A model generated the notes under the pieces. The model saw only the letters and a list, made by a program, of their open reading frames with translations, made no database searches and was not told the origin of the DNA. From Struthio camelus (Eukaryota; Chordata; Aves; Struthioniformes; Struthionidae), in assembly GCF_040807025.1 (NCBI RefSeq), contig NC_090943.1:118247900-118311899 (forward strand): a stretch of DNA of 64,000 bases, in the 5' to 3' direction. Both the position numbers and the translations under genes were made by a program. Positions 10,796-24,553 of the stretch are shown piece after piece (position 1 is the stretch's first letter; every line of letters starts with the position of its first letter).

Positions 10796-13700
10796 TGGTT
10801 TTCCCTTGCCAGATTTCTCTGACCTACACCTTAGATTGTACCTTACAATGCATCTGCTATATTAAACATCATTATAATTCCCACTGAATACCAATATATT
10901 TGAGAGATTTCTCAAGGGAATACTACAAATCCTATAAGTAAAATGTGCTACAGTGCAATAAATAGCCGCTTTTAATGGCATCCATTATTTTCCAAGATGA
11001 AATGTCTCAGGGGGCCTGAAACCAGCAGAGACTCTGGTTAGCTCTAAGTCCATTATAAATCAGCCTCCACTTGTTAAGTATCACTCCTTCCCTCGCAAAC
11101 ATCTGAAATTGTTCCTCACTTAGCACAGCTGCTCCATTCAAAAGCTCCTTCCACTTGGTTTTATCCTGAAGTCCTGGGAGAGTTTCCTGATTTACGATAC
11201 TGTGTTCAGCTGGTGGACGTTAGTGTGTTGAATTATTGCTACTAGTGTATTAGCTTTCATAAAAGATTAGTTTAACACTTATCTTTGGCTGTGATATTTT
11301 TTATTGTAATCACTTCTTCTAATCTTATATTATTTTCATCAGATTTAAAATTAATGATGCAGTCTGCTTTTGCGTTCTATTATTGATGGGTACAGCAAGA
11401 AGGTGCAAAGAGAAAGAATCATATTTATGACAAATATTGCTCCAGAAAACTTCCAAGCAGTAGCTAACTCTTGTTAGCCTAGTTAGAGGGAGTGAACACA
11501 CTGACCGTGTTAAGAATTTTATGAGTCATTTATAAGAAGACAGTTTTAAAAGCACTTAAAAGAGCTGGAAATCTTTGAGGTAATAAAGATAGAAAATCCA
11601 GCTCCAGTTTTCGGTATCCCGAAGTACATCATAGCTATTCTAACTGTGTTAAATGTTACAAACATATTGGTGGATACACTATAATGGGAGATGAACTCTA
11701 GTCAAAGCAGGAGAGAAAAACAGAACTGAAGATATTAAGACATCGTTCAGTACTGTTCTATGACTCATTTTCCACCCCATGATACTTAATCAGAATGAAA
11801 TGCTATAAAGATACACTGAAAAAAGTGGGATGATAACTGACTTTCAGCAACTTTTCAGGTAGCTTTTACTGAAAGCAAAACTTAAATATTGCATAAAAAT
11901 AAAAAAAACTGAGTTTCTTTAGAAAGACTGTTAAAACCCTGCATGAAATTGAGCAAAGCTTTTAGACTTCCAAGATTCAGTCTCCTGTGAAATACTGCTG
12001 CACATCTGACAACCTCCTTGAAGGTCAAGGACAAACTCTTTCTGATTTTTGCTTTCCTTCTCGAAACGTCATTGTAGGGGAATCTCTGGTGGAGGGAATG
12101 GTGAAGAGAAGTGATGTGAGTGTTATTCCCCCCATGATCATCAACCGATATATAGTCAAAATTATTCACCAAAGGCAGAAGGCAGAATTATACGGATACA
12201 ACTCCCATAGACCAAAAGAGAGTGCAAGAGGAAAATGGCGATGAGAGTGGGGAAGGGATGAGAGAGGAGGAGAGCACTTTTTCCATTCCGTAGAGGAAAA
12301 AAAACCACGTGTGACTGTGATGGAGTTTTCTGTGCACACAAGGCACGAAGTTCTGCATTTACATGGGCCAGGAGAGAATCTGAGTGTTTTATTGTCGCTT
12401 GCGTAACTAGTACAAGAAATGGTCGTGGCACTCATCCAGAGAACTTACTTCATTTTAGAAGTATTTGCTGATGGATTGGAGAGCAAATGCATCAACAGTG
12501 CTTTTCAAGTTATTTGTAGGAGTGGAGAAATAGAGGGAATTTCCTTTCTACTTCCTTGAGAAATAATGGTATAGTAAAGGTGTTGGGGCAGAGGCGGGCA
12601 ATTTGAGTTTTATAAGACCTGTATTATTCCAATGATATTTCTGTACTCTAAATAATTTCGATCTTGCTGACTGTCACTACACTTCCAGGAATCTCTTTTT
12701 CACATCTTTAACCTTTAAGGTGGATGGGTAACTTGGCAAATAACAAGAGACAGATTAAATTAAAATCCCGACAGACACATTTACATAAGTAAAATACTTA
12801 ATAGTGATGTTGGTGCCAGAGAATAAACTGGAAACTGATAATAAAGAATCAAGGTAGAAATCTTGCAAATGTTTAAGGTTATGCTTGTTTCCATGCATGA
12901 GCAATGCAACTGCTGTTATTGGCAACACTTTCAGTGACTAAGGCAGCATGTGTCTGCAAAACTAGGATCTAAACTACTGTCCATGCTCTCAGGAAGGTAG
13001 GGAAAAAATTTCTCTTCAGCAATTTTGAAAAAGAATTTTAACTGAGATGACATTTGAAACCAGATTCATCTAACTGGACTTTTTTTTAGTAGAATTATTG
13101 AGTGTTAGAAATGGCCATTTTGCTTATAAAACACTTAATCCATTGACTGCTTTGAAAAATAAAGCAAGCTAAATGAGTAAGTGTACAGAACTCCAAACTT
13201 TGAATTATTTACTATAAGCAAGAGAAATCCCCAGGAGGGACTGTAACAGTTGCTGTCTAAAGGTTCAGTTCACTGAGTTAATAAGAGCTTCTGGTGATTT
13301 GGTAGATATTTGGAGGAAAATAAATCTGGCAACAGGCCTGAAGACATTTCTCTAGCTTCAGGCTGCAAGAAATGTGGCATGTCTATTTACAAAGGAGGGA
13401 GGGAAAGGGAAACAGTTTAAGGAAAAACTAAGTAGATAAACTAATGCTCCATTTTCAGCATCTCTCAGCTTGAAATATACTGAAGTACGTAATGTCCCTG
13501 TAGGTACAGCAGGCTTCCTCATAAATACTGGTGACATGCTGAATCCTTTAGACAAGGAATAGAAGTCGTTAGACTTCTCATTAAGGGCATGGCCATTGAG
13601 TAAGAGTCTTAACACTGCTGGAGCATGAAAAGACACGCTGGCAACTGCTTATCTTCCAAAAAATGTCTTCCTCCCCTCCTAGTTCCATTGGATCTTTTCT

Positions 13701-15252
13701 TTATAAACAGAGAGGAGCTTGAAAAGTAAAGTGTGAACCATAATGTGAAAGATGCAAGACCTAAGTACATACATTAAGCAAAGGTCTCAAGAAAAGCTGG
13801 AGTTTCTTTGCTGATATCTTTCAGTTTTCATTAAATAACATGGTGCTTTTTGTCTTAATTATATGTGCATACTTACAGAAAATGTAAAATACAAAAAAAT
13901 AATGCTTTAAAAATTATTTTTTATAGTCTTTGATTTAAGTCAGTGTTTCTAATGTGTGTGACAGATGGTGAAAACTGAGATAACACCACAACTGTGTGAG
14001 GTAAAAGTAAATGTAGATATAAAATGACTGAAAGTGCTTCCAAAGATTAATTACAGCAGAGAGATATGCATGCCATAGCTGGCACAGTCTCTCTATATTG
14101 TACGTAAGTATATTTGATTATGTAAGTTCAAAAATAGCTTTTGTGTGGTGACTCAGATGCCTTTTTATTTTTGATATGCATTAACTTTCATAAATTCCTT
14201 TGATGTAAACCAAACTCCACTTTCTCTGCATCATCAGTATGACTTATTTGGATATTTTGTTGTAAAATATAAGAAAGAGAACATGCTGCTCCAGCTGCAC
14301 TTTGACAAACTGGATCATTCTTTATGTCCTTGCTTACAAACCACATCCATACCACAGCAGCATGAAAAGCTAGTACTTTCTCACAAGAAACAGGGACACC
14401 ATTCTCCCACCTTCCGCATCAGAAAAGCAGGTACGTTGCCTAGGAGAAGTCTGCAGGTACAAAATATTCTAGGTTAATGAAAGGTATGAATTTGTAATAA
14501 ATGTTCCAAGATTACTACTTAGTCATATTTTTCCCCCTAAATGTAACGCAACTTATTCATTAGGAAGGAGGGACTGATGGATAGATTTGCACTTATGATA
14601 GGGTAACAGCATGGACATTGGATGTATCTTTAGAATAGTTTCTGAGAAAGCAAAGGCAATACCATTGGCTACCCAGTAAGCCTTCTTATTTGGAAGGAAA
14701 ATATCTGTTTTGAAAGAACCACAAGAACGGTGTGAAGCTGTACAAGGGCATAAAATCTCTGGGCACTAGCCAGTTAGAGGCAATCTTTATTTTGAAAAGC
14801 AAATGCTTTGCTATCAGTTTCTGTATTTTCTTTTGCACTCGCGTGGTGACTTGTTTCCCTCACTTCTAGGAAATGGGCCAGGGAGCAGCTTTGTCTAAAT
14901 GACAGTGAAAGCACCTTGTAGAGATGAAAACGGGCCAGTGCATCTACTTAGCCTGGCCTCCTTTACCTTGTCAACAGCACTAGCCAATATTCATTGGTGA
15001 GAGGGTGTCTGACATTTCTGGTCTCTGCTCCTAGGTTGGAAAGGGGCAAAGGAGGTTGTTCTACTCTACCAGGTTTAGTGCATGAGAGAAAATGGGTCTA
15101 GTCTCACAGATGTGGCCCACCGGTACAGCTTTTGAAATGCGTGAACATCAGATGTTGCTCCAGACTCTGCTCAGACTCCATCATTTTGGTTGGGATTTCA
15201 AATATAAAGTCTGTCCTTACAAGGGAAAGCCAGCACTCGAGTAAGTTGCACC

Positions 15253-15267
15253 TTTTTTTTTTTTTTT
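15253..15267. repeat. Poly-T run
   Basis: Fifteen consecutive T. No adjacent retroposed body was recognised that would make it the tail of a minus-strand insertion. Confidence 0.8.
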
Positions 15268-15617
15268 GGGTCATCATTGCTAAAACATAACATTCATAAT
15301 CAGTGACAGGTGGCAAGGATTTCTAGAGTGACTTGAGGAAAAAAAATGTCAAAGAGATATAACAATAAAATTATAGAGGTATTCTAGCAAGACTTCTTTT
15401 CAATCAGTTTTTGCTATGGTACTCTGCATGTGAAGTTCCTACTGTTCTTCCCATACATTTGACACTTCTCATGTTACTTTGTTTCCTAAGAGAGAGAATT
15501 TATTTGTAGCTTGATGAATCAGAAATCAGCATGCTCTTTTTCTTCCATTTGGAGGATTAATCTTCATTTTTGACACATACATGATTAAAGTTGCTAATAG
15601 AGTTATTGCATTAAACT

Positions 15618-15661
15618 GATCTGCTGTTTCATACAAATGGATCTGCTGTTTCATACACAAT
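15618..15661. repeat. 22-base tandem duplication
   Basis: Two adjacent 22-base units both begin gatctgctgtttcataca and differ only in their last few bases. It is a recent-looking local slippage duplication in otherwise unique sequence. Confidence 0.9.
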
Positions 15662-16031
15662 TCCATCATCTGTTTTACTGTTAGTAGCTTTTAGTTACCT
15701 TAAAATTGAAGGATGCACACTCTCTTGCACACTAACATTGATGTGCAATGTTCTTCTTTTCTTTGCTTGCTAACATAGCGCTTAGAGAAGCAAATGTTTC
15801 CTCCTTCTGTGGGCTGCAGGTTAATGATCCTCACTGTGGATATTTAGGCTTACAGTCAGTATAGTGCAAACACGGGTGCCAAACAAGGACACAGGAAGCA
15901 CATTAACTATAACTCTGTTCCATTATTAAAGCAAAACTCTTGTTGGCTCAGAGAAAAGGGGCCCTTTTAGCATACCTCTAACAGGTTCTAGAAATGGTCT
16001 GTCAGCAGGTGCAAGCAGATTGACTCCTGCC

Positions 16032-16530
16032 AGAATCACAGAATAGTTGAGGGTGGAAAGCACCTTTAGAGATCACCTAGTCCAACCTCTCTGCTCAAAG
16101 CAGGGTCAGCTAAAGCAGGTTGCTCAAAACTGTGTCCTGTTGAGGACCCCACAACCTCTCTGAGCAACCTGTTAAAGTGTTCAGCCACCCTTACAGTAAA
16201 AACAACAACAACAACTTACGTTTAAATGGAATCTCCTGTATTTCAGTTAACGCCTGTTTCCTCTTGTCCTGTCACTGGGCACCACTGAGAAGAGTCTGGC
16301 TCAGTCTTCTTTATTCCCCCTGTCAGATATTTATATGCACTACTAAGATCTCCCCTGAGCCTTCTCTTCTCCAGGCTGAATAGTCCTAGCTATCTCAGCC
16401 TTCCCTCATATGTCTGAAGCTCCAAGCCCTTAATCACCTGCGTGGCCCTTCAGTGGACTCACTCCAGTATATCAATGTTTTTTTTCTACTGGGGAGTGCA
16501 AAACTAAGCCCAAAGCTGACCATCTGTCAC
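16032..16530 (-). mobile_element. CR1 LINE fragment (3' end), old and diverged
   Basis: Read on the minus strand this is the 3' end of a chicken-repeat-1 non-LTR retrotransposon. On the plus strand it starts with the inverted terminal region (gaatcacagaatag), then the diagnostic block ggtggaaagcacctttag, agatcacctagtccaacct, caggttgctcaa, the gagcaacctgtt block, and further on gagccttctcttctccagg and tcagccttccctcata. The last part corresponds to the end of the reverse-transcriptase ORF2. A small AAC repeat at about 16200 replaces the usual sequence, and many substitutions separate it from the other copy in this window. It is 5' truncated, as most CR1 copies are, and cannot be functional. The left boundary is firm; the right one is approximate. 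Confidence 0.92.
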
Positions 16531-19500
16531 TGTACCGTATAGATTACTTCCTAGATGTTGCATTTCTTTAAATTAGTCAGACAAGCTTTCTCCTCATCTG
16601 TGAGAATGAGCTTTTGTGCAAAGCAGCCAGCCCTTTTCTTTCTCGGTGGGAGCTTATATTGATGTTGTTGACTGGACTCTGAATCAGAATGCAACAGCTA
16701 TCCAAAGCAAAATACTGCCCTTAAGAAGTGCTACCGCTGGGCGATGTGATACTGAAAGACTGGTCTGAAAAACAATGGGGGCAAATTTGGAATTTTGCCC
16801 TGAATCGTTGCTCATCAGTAGTCAAACTGCTAAGGAAAATAATTCAATAGAAAAGGAGTACTAGACAGAACAGATAATTTTGATATCTCAGAGTCATTTT
16901 ACTTAACAGTCATGATGGAAGTGAGTCATTTTGCTCACTGTGACTCAAAGACATTTCATATAAAATCAAGGTCTGTAATCTCTCTGCCTAGTGTAAATTA
17001 TTTTTGAGTGGCAATAGAAAGACAAATGCTATTTATAAAGATGAGTGAAATCAGTTAGTATGCTGATTGGATAGTTAAAAAAAAATCAAAGATGGAGAGT
17101 AATCTCTGCAAACTACACAGCTTAGAAGAAATGCCTTTCAGTGTAATGCTGTGGAATACCACACACCAGTAGTATGAGCTATAGATACAATAGGTCCATT
17201 TACCTAATTCCTTGTACCTTCAAGAGAAATTCACATATCTGGAGATGGGTGCTAACTTACCACTAAATTGGGGAGGCAGCTTGTACTGATTTTCCATAGT
17301 GTTAAACAATTCAGCCAAACAATGTGCCGATTGAAAATTCCCGCAATGCAAATCAAGCAGACATAAAGATCACGCAGTAGAATTGTCTTTACCATGGAAA
17401 GTGAAAAAAGTATTGCATAGGTCCACAGTACAATTGTTATTTCCTATTACCGATGTGCTGGTGGTAATGGGTGCCATTACTCTGGGGTTACTTCTACGAG
17501 CGTAGTTAGATTCTTGCACCTTGATTTGGACGTTGCACTTAGACCTTTCCTATAGGAATTTAAAGGAATTCTGCCTGGTGCAGCAGCATCTCATGTGCTC
17601 ATTACTGTCACTGCTGCTTTTGCCCAAGGAAAAGGAATGAGAAAGAAAGATGTATTTCATTATAAATTGAGGGAACACAGTGCACAGAGAGGACTCTAAG
17701 CCTTCGGCTGCATTTTCAGTAGAGCTCGTACACTGCTCTGTGTGTTTTTATAGTCGATTGTTTGTTTGCTTTTGTGTGTGTCTATGTGTGTTGCGGGGGG
17801 GAGGTTTATTGTTGCTATTGGGTTTTTTTTTGCTGTCCTAGGCTTCCCATGTTGGTGAACTCTAGCAGAGGAGAAACATTTCTCCACTTCCTTGCTCTGT
17901 TCCCTGCCTTCCTGCCACTTTCTTTGGAAATATTTTTTTTTTTTTTGAGAATAGGAACTCAGTGTTGAGGGGCAAAATGTGGCAAGCTGGCCCTAAAATC
18001 TGCTTTCTTACTGTAATGAATGGGAGAAAACCCTCCAGGAATAAACCATTGTGGAATTTTCTCTCTTATTTTTGCCCACACAGGGACGTCCCCATAGGAT
18101 AGTATGATTATGTTCAAAGCACCTTTTACACATGGGCTTATAAACAGCACCATTGCTGTCCCTCAGTTTGGGATATGGTCCTAAGCAAGTGAATTGGCAT
18201 AAATCTTCAAAAGAAGTATATTAAATTTGTAAGTTCACAACTTTAATCAGGTATCAAAATTTGTTCTTGAATTTTTACTTAGCAAGTCATGAGAAAATAT
18301 AAGGGAAATCCAGTTGTGCTTATCACTTCTTCCTTCCCTCTTTGGCATAAGTGCAGCATCAGCAGGTCCTGCCAAAGATCTTGCCTCTAGCAGTGAACAA
18401 TTGGAGGTCAGAGTAAGGAAAGTGTGTTATTTCCACCAAATGCTCCTTATATCCACTCATGTTTCAGAAAATTTTTTCCCCTCCACTCCTATGTGACTAT
18501 TCATATTTACCTGCATAAACACTGAAAACTTTTTTTGGTTCTTTTGTTATACTTCACTGAAGAGTGCAAGGGACTGGGTGTGATAGAATAAAAGTGGTAA
18601 ATTTTGCCTGCAAAGATTTATGCAACTGTTATTTAATTTAGAAGGACAAGAAACGTCTTTGTACTCCAGCAGTAACTGTTCCATTTCAGTAAAATATCTC
18701 AAATAAAGGTCACTAGATTTTGTGTTTTAAACAGATCTCAGTTATTAAATCATGTGTATGCTATACCAGTTTTCTAAAAATCACATGATAGTCATTCCAC
18801 ATTTTGATTCAGAGAAATGCTTAGTGAAAATTGCAAAGGCCAAGTAGGTTTGTTTATTAAAGCACTTCTGTTTTTATGTAAAAGTCTACACTTTTCTGGA
18901 GATTGAATATCATACCATATATAGTCATCTTTAACATAGAGAACATTTTTTTTCCTGTGATCTCTTGAGTAAATTGCTATGTTAAACTCCATACTGGAAA
19001 AGAAAATTGTGCTTAATATATAAAATATTTCACCAGTAGAATCACCATGTGCAGTAAAAGGGTCTACTCTGCCAAGATGGCATCACTAAACCTCTGTTCA
19101 AAATCCTGGGAGATCTCACATGACTCTAGGAAGCTTGCAGGAACATGTAGTATTGGTAGGAGCAGTATACAACCATAAACTGCAGCAGTAGTGAAGGGAG
19201 AATGAAATGTCTTACCGGCAGAGATGTCAATTTTATATTCAGTTTGACTGCATGACTTGTTCAACTACTGTTGTTTCAAGTGCTTTTTGTCTATGCGACC
19301 ACTTCATTTCCCTGTCCTGATCAGCAAGGATTAAATTACTGCTATTTCGGTACTGCTCAGAGTCTGTGGCACGAGTTAATAGAAAAGTGAATTAGGTTGA
19401 TGAGCAAGTGCTCGCAACCGAACTGCAACTAATCTGTTGTTTTTCCTTAGCAGACAGAGGTAAAAGTGGAAGCCTGGTCTCTAGTATCAGCAGGCTACCG

Positions 19501-20210
19501 AGCCGTGTCCGTGTTAGGGCAGTTCTAGTCCCTCCGCCATCCCATTCGCCACGTCCCCTTGCTCACATTAAGGACAGCACCACAGGACCTCCAACTACCC
19601 AATGAGATGTACAGGACCTGTCAGAAAAAGGTTCATTGGCCTGCTTATTTTACACCCTTATTTAGTAATTTTGGTTTTATGAGGAACCCTGCTAAGTCAA
19701 CACTCACCCTTTCGCTATCTTTAGACATTATTCGCTCAAAGGGAGTTTCTGGTACTCCTCACTTGCTTTGGCAGTTTCTCCCATTTTTTGTCTTATTAGT
19801 TTTAGCCCACATCAGGATGGACCAACTACTTTTCTTCTTAAACTGTATGCAACGTAGGGTGATCTCTCACATTATTTCTTCACTAGTTTGACCTTGGGCC
19901 AGGGCTAGTCATCTGCCTGTACACCTGAGCAGTATGATCTCATTTTAATTACAGATAATTACTTGTGTACAATCCCATGTCTGGGTTTCAAACTATTAAA
20001 AACTAAGCTCATCGCCTTTTTACTAGGCTAGGCTTGTATACTGTACATCTATTGGTGATAATGTGATAATGATTGCAGACTGGCAGCCTGGACAGTTGAA
20101 GAAAATATTGATCCCAAAATTAATGTACAGCCCATTCAGCTGTCCTGATCTGGAAAGGGACAGATACCCCCCAGCATATGGCCCATGGCTATGTCCCTAT
20201 TCTCCCTACA

Positions 20211-20213
20211 CAA

Positions 20214-20264
<51 letters not shown>
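20211..20264. repeat. Compound (CA)n-(GA)n microsatellite
   Basis: A CA tract up to about 20228 switches without interruption into 18 GA units ending at 20264. A frame reading through it as Arg-Glu repeats is not a gene. Confidence 0.97.
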
Positions 20265-20266
<2 letters not shown>

Positions 20267-20948
20267 TGTTAAAGATTATTTAATTTTAAATCAGAGGAAT
20301 TAGAAGGCCTGGGGAATTAGTCACTACTGCAATGGTGAAGAGGTCTGTCACATTTCAAGAGTTTTATAAACCTCAAAATGTGTGAGTTTGTCTTTATCAC
20401 AGTCCTTTGCACATCATGTAGTATGGCTGGAATTCACAGTCGTGAATCAATCAAAGATCCACTCTGTTCATTGTTTTGCATATCTGACAGTTTCAAGTAA
20501 TTTGCTTTAAAGAAATTGCTGACTGAGAGAAATGTGCTGAGTAGCTTAAAATCTTTTGAAGCCTTTTACCCAAAGATCTGCTCTAAGGCTGTAGATTATC
20601 ATTTTTGCACAGTCCCAGCTGCTAGAAGCCTTTCTGCTACTTCACATTCCTCAGGGACAGTGAACACTAGAGCTGAAAACACTAGAGCTCTCCAAGTAGG
20701 TGGTCTATGCATTACCACATATGGAAGCAAGACCGTATTCTTCCTTTTTCTTGATATGCATCTAAGAACAGCACTTGGTGGTTTGTTATTTCAGCCAATC
20801 TTTCTACGGTGCATGTGCCAGACCTTTAACTAAGGTATCTTCCAATGTCTATTTTTGAATTTTGTCATATTCTTAATTTCTATCTATCTTTAAACTTGTA
20901 GTTCTTCAATGTCTTGTTTTTGTTTTTCACATCAGTTTTATCCTGAAT

Positions 20949-20979
20949 ATATCCTTAACTGAATTTATCCTTAACTGAA
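20949..20979. repeat. Short tandem duplication
   Basis: Two adjacent units sharing tatccttaactgaa, about 16 bases apart. Simple local duplication. Confidence 0.8.
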
Positions 20980-23900
20980 CTGTCCACAATGACAGCTTTT
21001 CTGTCTACTAGCAGGAAAAGCTAGGAGAAAAATTTAAACCTGACTGAAAAAGCTGAACCATTATTGTTTGGATGTCTTTGAGAAGCTGTGAAAGGATTGC
21101 AGTGAAATCCAAAAATTTGTCCCTGCTGTGGCCTGTCCTATTTCTAGCCACTATTCTTTAATGCTTTGAGCACTGATCATTGCTACTTGGGCTCCACAAG
21201 AATGGACGTGTTTGAGAGAGGCATGGTGAGAATGTTTTAACGGTATACTGGCAGAGTGTTTTGCTACTGTATGTCACAGCAGAAATGAGTGCAGAGGCAC
21301 AGTCTAACCCAGTGTTTTGGGTCTGCACTGCTATGGGTGGACATGCATGCTCAATGTAGCCATGCTTTTTACCCTTCCCAGCTCATCAGAAACAGGTATA
21401 TAGGAGGTGGAGGAGGAGTTTTCCCCAGAGGTGTTACATTCCCTAGTGTTACAGTGATAGGTAGAGGCTTTTGTTCCTAATGAGTTGGTTTGTAACAAAA
21501 AAAAAAAATGCAACTTTCTTAGAGTTTCAAGGAAAAATTAATTCTGACAAAACCCTGTCACATTAATGCTACATTATTGTATATATATATGACCTTGGTA
21601 CTAACATTGACAAAGATTAAAAAGTAAAGCAAGACTTCTCAGTGGGTATTTCCAGAAGCGACAGGCAAAGAAGATATCTTTAGCTAATAAAGGACCTCCA
21701 AAGGACACAGAGAGTGAAGAAGCAAACTGGACTCATTTTGAAAAAATTTGCTGGAGGGATCAGTTCTTCTATTCAAACAAATTTTCCATATCACTAGAAA
21801 GCTCATAGAATAACTTCCTTTAAGGTAAAGGAGTAATATTCCTTGATTTAACCAGGTTTAGAGATTCTGTTATGAACAGGTATGGAATTTTATGTTGGGA
21901 TAGCCACAAATAGCCTGATGCTAAGACAGCTTTTGCTTATAGGAAAAAATACAACGCATGGAGTGAGAGCTAAGTAAGTTTGAGAGAGCGCTATTAATTC
22001 ATGAATTACTTAGAAATTAACCTGCTACAAGGCCTACTAAGAAAATTACTGTAAACTATGATCTAGCTTTATGTGGCTTGGCTGCCATATGCACACTAAC
22101 TTGATACAAACGGTTTTCAGATTTAGGTAGGTGGGAGTCTTCCCTTCAGGATGGTATTAAATTCATGTTCTAGCAGACTTGGCCACTTCACATCCTAAAT
22201 CAGTAAGTAAAGAAGCTTTTCCTCATCTAAGTGCCACTGATGTAAGTGGATACTCAAGTACTCCCAGTTTTCATATATTTACCCTCATCCTTTGCACCAC
22301 CAAAAATACCAGTTGTCATTAATAGTTCATATATAGGGTGAAACAGACAGTATGGAGAAAAGACAGGGCTGTCTCCCACATCACACATGTATAACGTAAC
22401 CACCAAACTGCTGTGAAATGCAGTATCTTTCTGTGTCCTTTTTTTATAGTTAAAAATAACAAAAAATGACCTTTGAAATGTTTTGATGCTGTCCTGATAG
22501 GAGAGGGATTTTACAAATCTCTTTTAAAAATCTAAATTTTTTTAATCTTTCCGATTTCTGGAAAGATTTCTGCTCCTCTACCTGGAGCCTCCTGCGTTTT
22601 CTTGTGCATTGTTTATCAAGAGCACAAACCTGGCTCTTTTCTAAAGAAAAAAGATAATGAGAACATTGAAATCTTAAGTATCTACAGAGATTTCTATGTA
22701 TCTCAAGAAATTTGGTTTAAAAAATAGAAAGTCCCCAGTAATCTCTCTCTCTCTGAAGTTTAAAGCCACACAAATGCAACAAATTATTACCCAGACAATC
22801 CTGCACTTTTCAATAGCAGCTAGCACTGGCTTGCTGCCTTTTTTCCTTAGCAAATATTAAATTCGCAAGCACATGCAGTTCCAAAGAGACTGTCTGAGGA
22901 AACACCTTCAGCTAAAAAAAAAAAAAATAGAAAAAGGAACTGTTAGAAAGTGTTAAAAAGTTTCAGTATCTGAAAACTTGCAGTATTCTGGACATTTTAA
23001 AATGAAATAGTTCCTCTTCTCATATTGAAATGGCCTTTTCTTTTCAAATAAAGAACTAAAGAAAAGTGGGAGTTAAGAAAAAATATTGAGTAACCTTGAC
23101 ACAAAAACAAGCACTTTGTCTTCAAATGCTAAACTTCAACTTGATTTGAATTGTTCTTTCTTTCTTGTGCAGTTTTCCTTTTCACTGAAGCCCCTCTTTC
23201 TTCTCTTCTCTCTCTCCCTCCCCAATTCCGCCTAGCAAAAAGGTCCCCTGACAACAAAGCAGATCTTTTATTTTATGGTTTAGTTTGGTTATAGAATCAA
23301 GAAATCAGGTGAATAATTCCACAAGCATTTTCAAAGTTCAGTCGATTTTGAGTTTTGAGCAAATAGTAAGTTAAATTATAGTGACTATATAGCTAATCCA
23401 AGCTAAGACGTCTGATAGACAATTAGTACCAAGAACAACTTGAATTCAGTCTTTTTGATTAAAAGATGTTAAAAAGTAAAAGGAAATACTGGAAAAAACA
23501 ATCTATTGTCAAAAGAATACCATAAACAGAAATGATTCTTTCGTCATCACTGCTGGTATTATTAAGGGACAAATAACTGTGAGGTTTAGATACATATATA
23601 GCATCAATGAATTTACTGAAGCATTGCGTGAATATCTATTGGGACTGACAAAACTTTATCTCAGAAGACCTACAGAACATCCTACAGCAATTTCAGAACT
23701 ATTGAGGTGAAGGACAGGCAAGGTACAGAAGACTAAATACATACATATAAAAAGAAGACGCTTTGCTATTATTTTTTTTGAAGAGGATCTTAATGAGTTA
23801 TAGATTAGGCATATAAACTTCAAACTCAGAAAAAAAAATAGAATGAAAAATGATGCAACATATTTTTAATAATCTAGAAACTAAAAATGCAATAGATGCT

Positions 23901-24523
23901 TCCATGTCTTGTTTTCTGTTCTCTGATTGCTTTTAGTAAAAGTAGTCCTATACTGCAACCTGCAACAGAAGAAAGACGGTGAGAGCGTATCTAATCTTTA
24001 GCTATTCTCAGTGTTGATAGAGACATTGGGGTTCATTCTCATGAGGATTAAAATTAGTCTCCTACAAGCCAAAATAGCCACCAAGTAAAGATCATTAAAT
24101 CAAATATTTTAGTAAAATATTAACTAATCATTCCTTACAAGCTCTGAGCTTTGACTAATCAAATTTGAGACCAAAGCCCAGGTGTTAATATACTGTTGCA
24201 CTCTAAATTACTCTAATTTTCTTGTAGCTATCTTTCTGCTCCGTTTATTTGCTTTTGTAACTCTTTTGTGATTTTCACAAAACCAACAATAGCTGGATAA
24301 AGTTTTCAGGCTAAACAAGAAAATCTTAACTCTATGTTCTTAAGGTGTGACATGCAGTAATAACTTTCTCAAGTAATTAAATAAAAGCCAGAGGGTAATT
24401 ACTTTATCTTATTAAAATAAGGTTCTACATTGTATTTCAGCTGGTAATAAATGTCCTCTCTTTTAGTGTTTATGTAGTATTGAAGACAATGAGCTACAGA
24501 TTGCAATCAAGATTTCGGGAATC

Positions 24524-24553
24524 TTTTATTTATTTATTTATTTATTTATTTTT
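24524..24553. repeat. (TTTA)n microsatellite
   Basis: About seven TTTA units. No function is implied. Confidence 0.92.

Larger units (their letters stand above)
5376..16031. other. Non-coding AT-rich stretch, no gene seen
   Basis: No supportable gene. Short frames such as those at 6470-6841, 10114-10518 and 11987-12244 have no domain, and some run through simple repeats. The block contains the TTTA and TG microsatellites, the paired hairpins at 8190-8236, the second copy of the diverged element (10703-10795), a poly-T run at 15253-15267 and a 22-base tandem duplication at 15618-15661, each listed separately. The remainder shows nothing distinctive. Confidence 0.7.

Noticed and set aside
19480-19900. 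Possible degenerate retroviral or gene fragment in a slightly GC-richer patch with a 110-codon frame
   Set aside because: No retroviral motif, LTR boundary or exon boundary could be identified.
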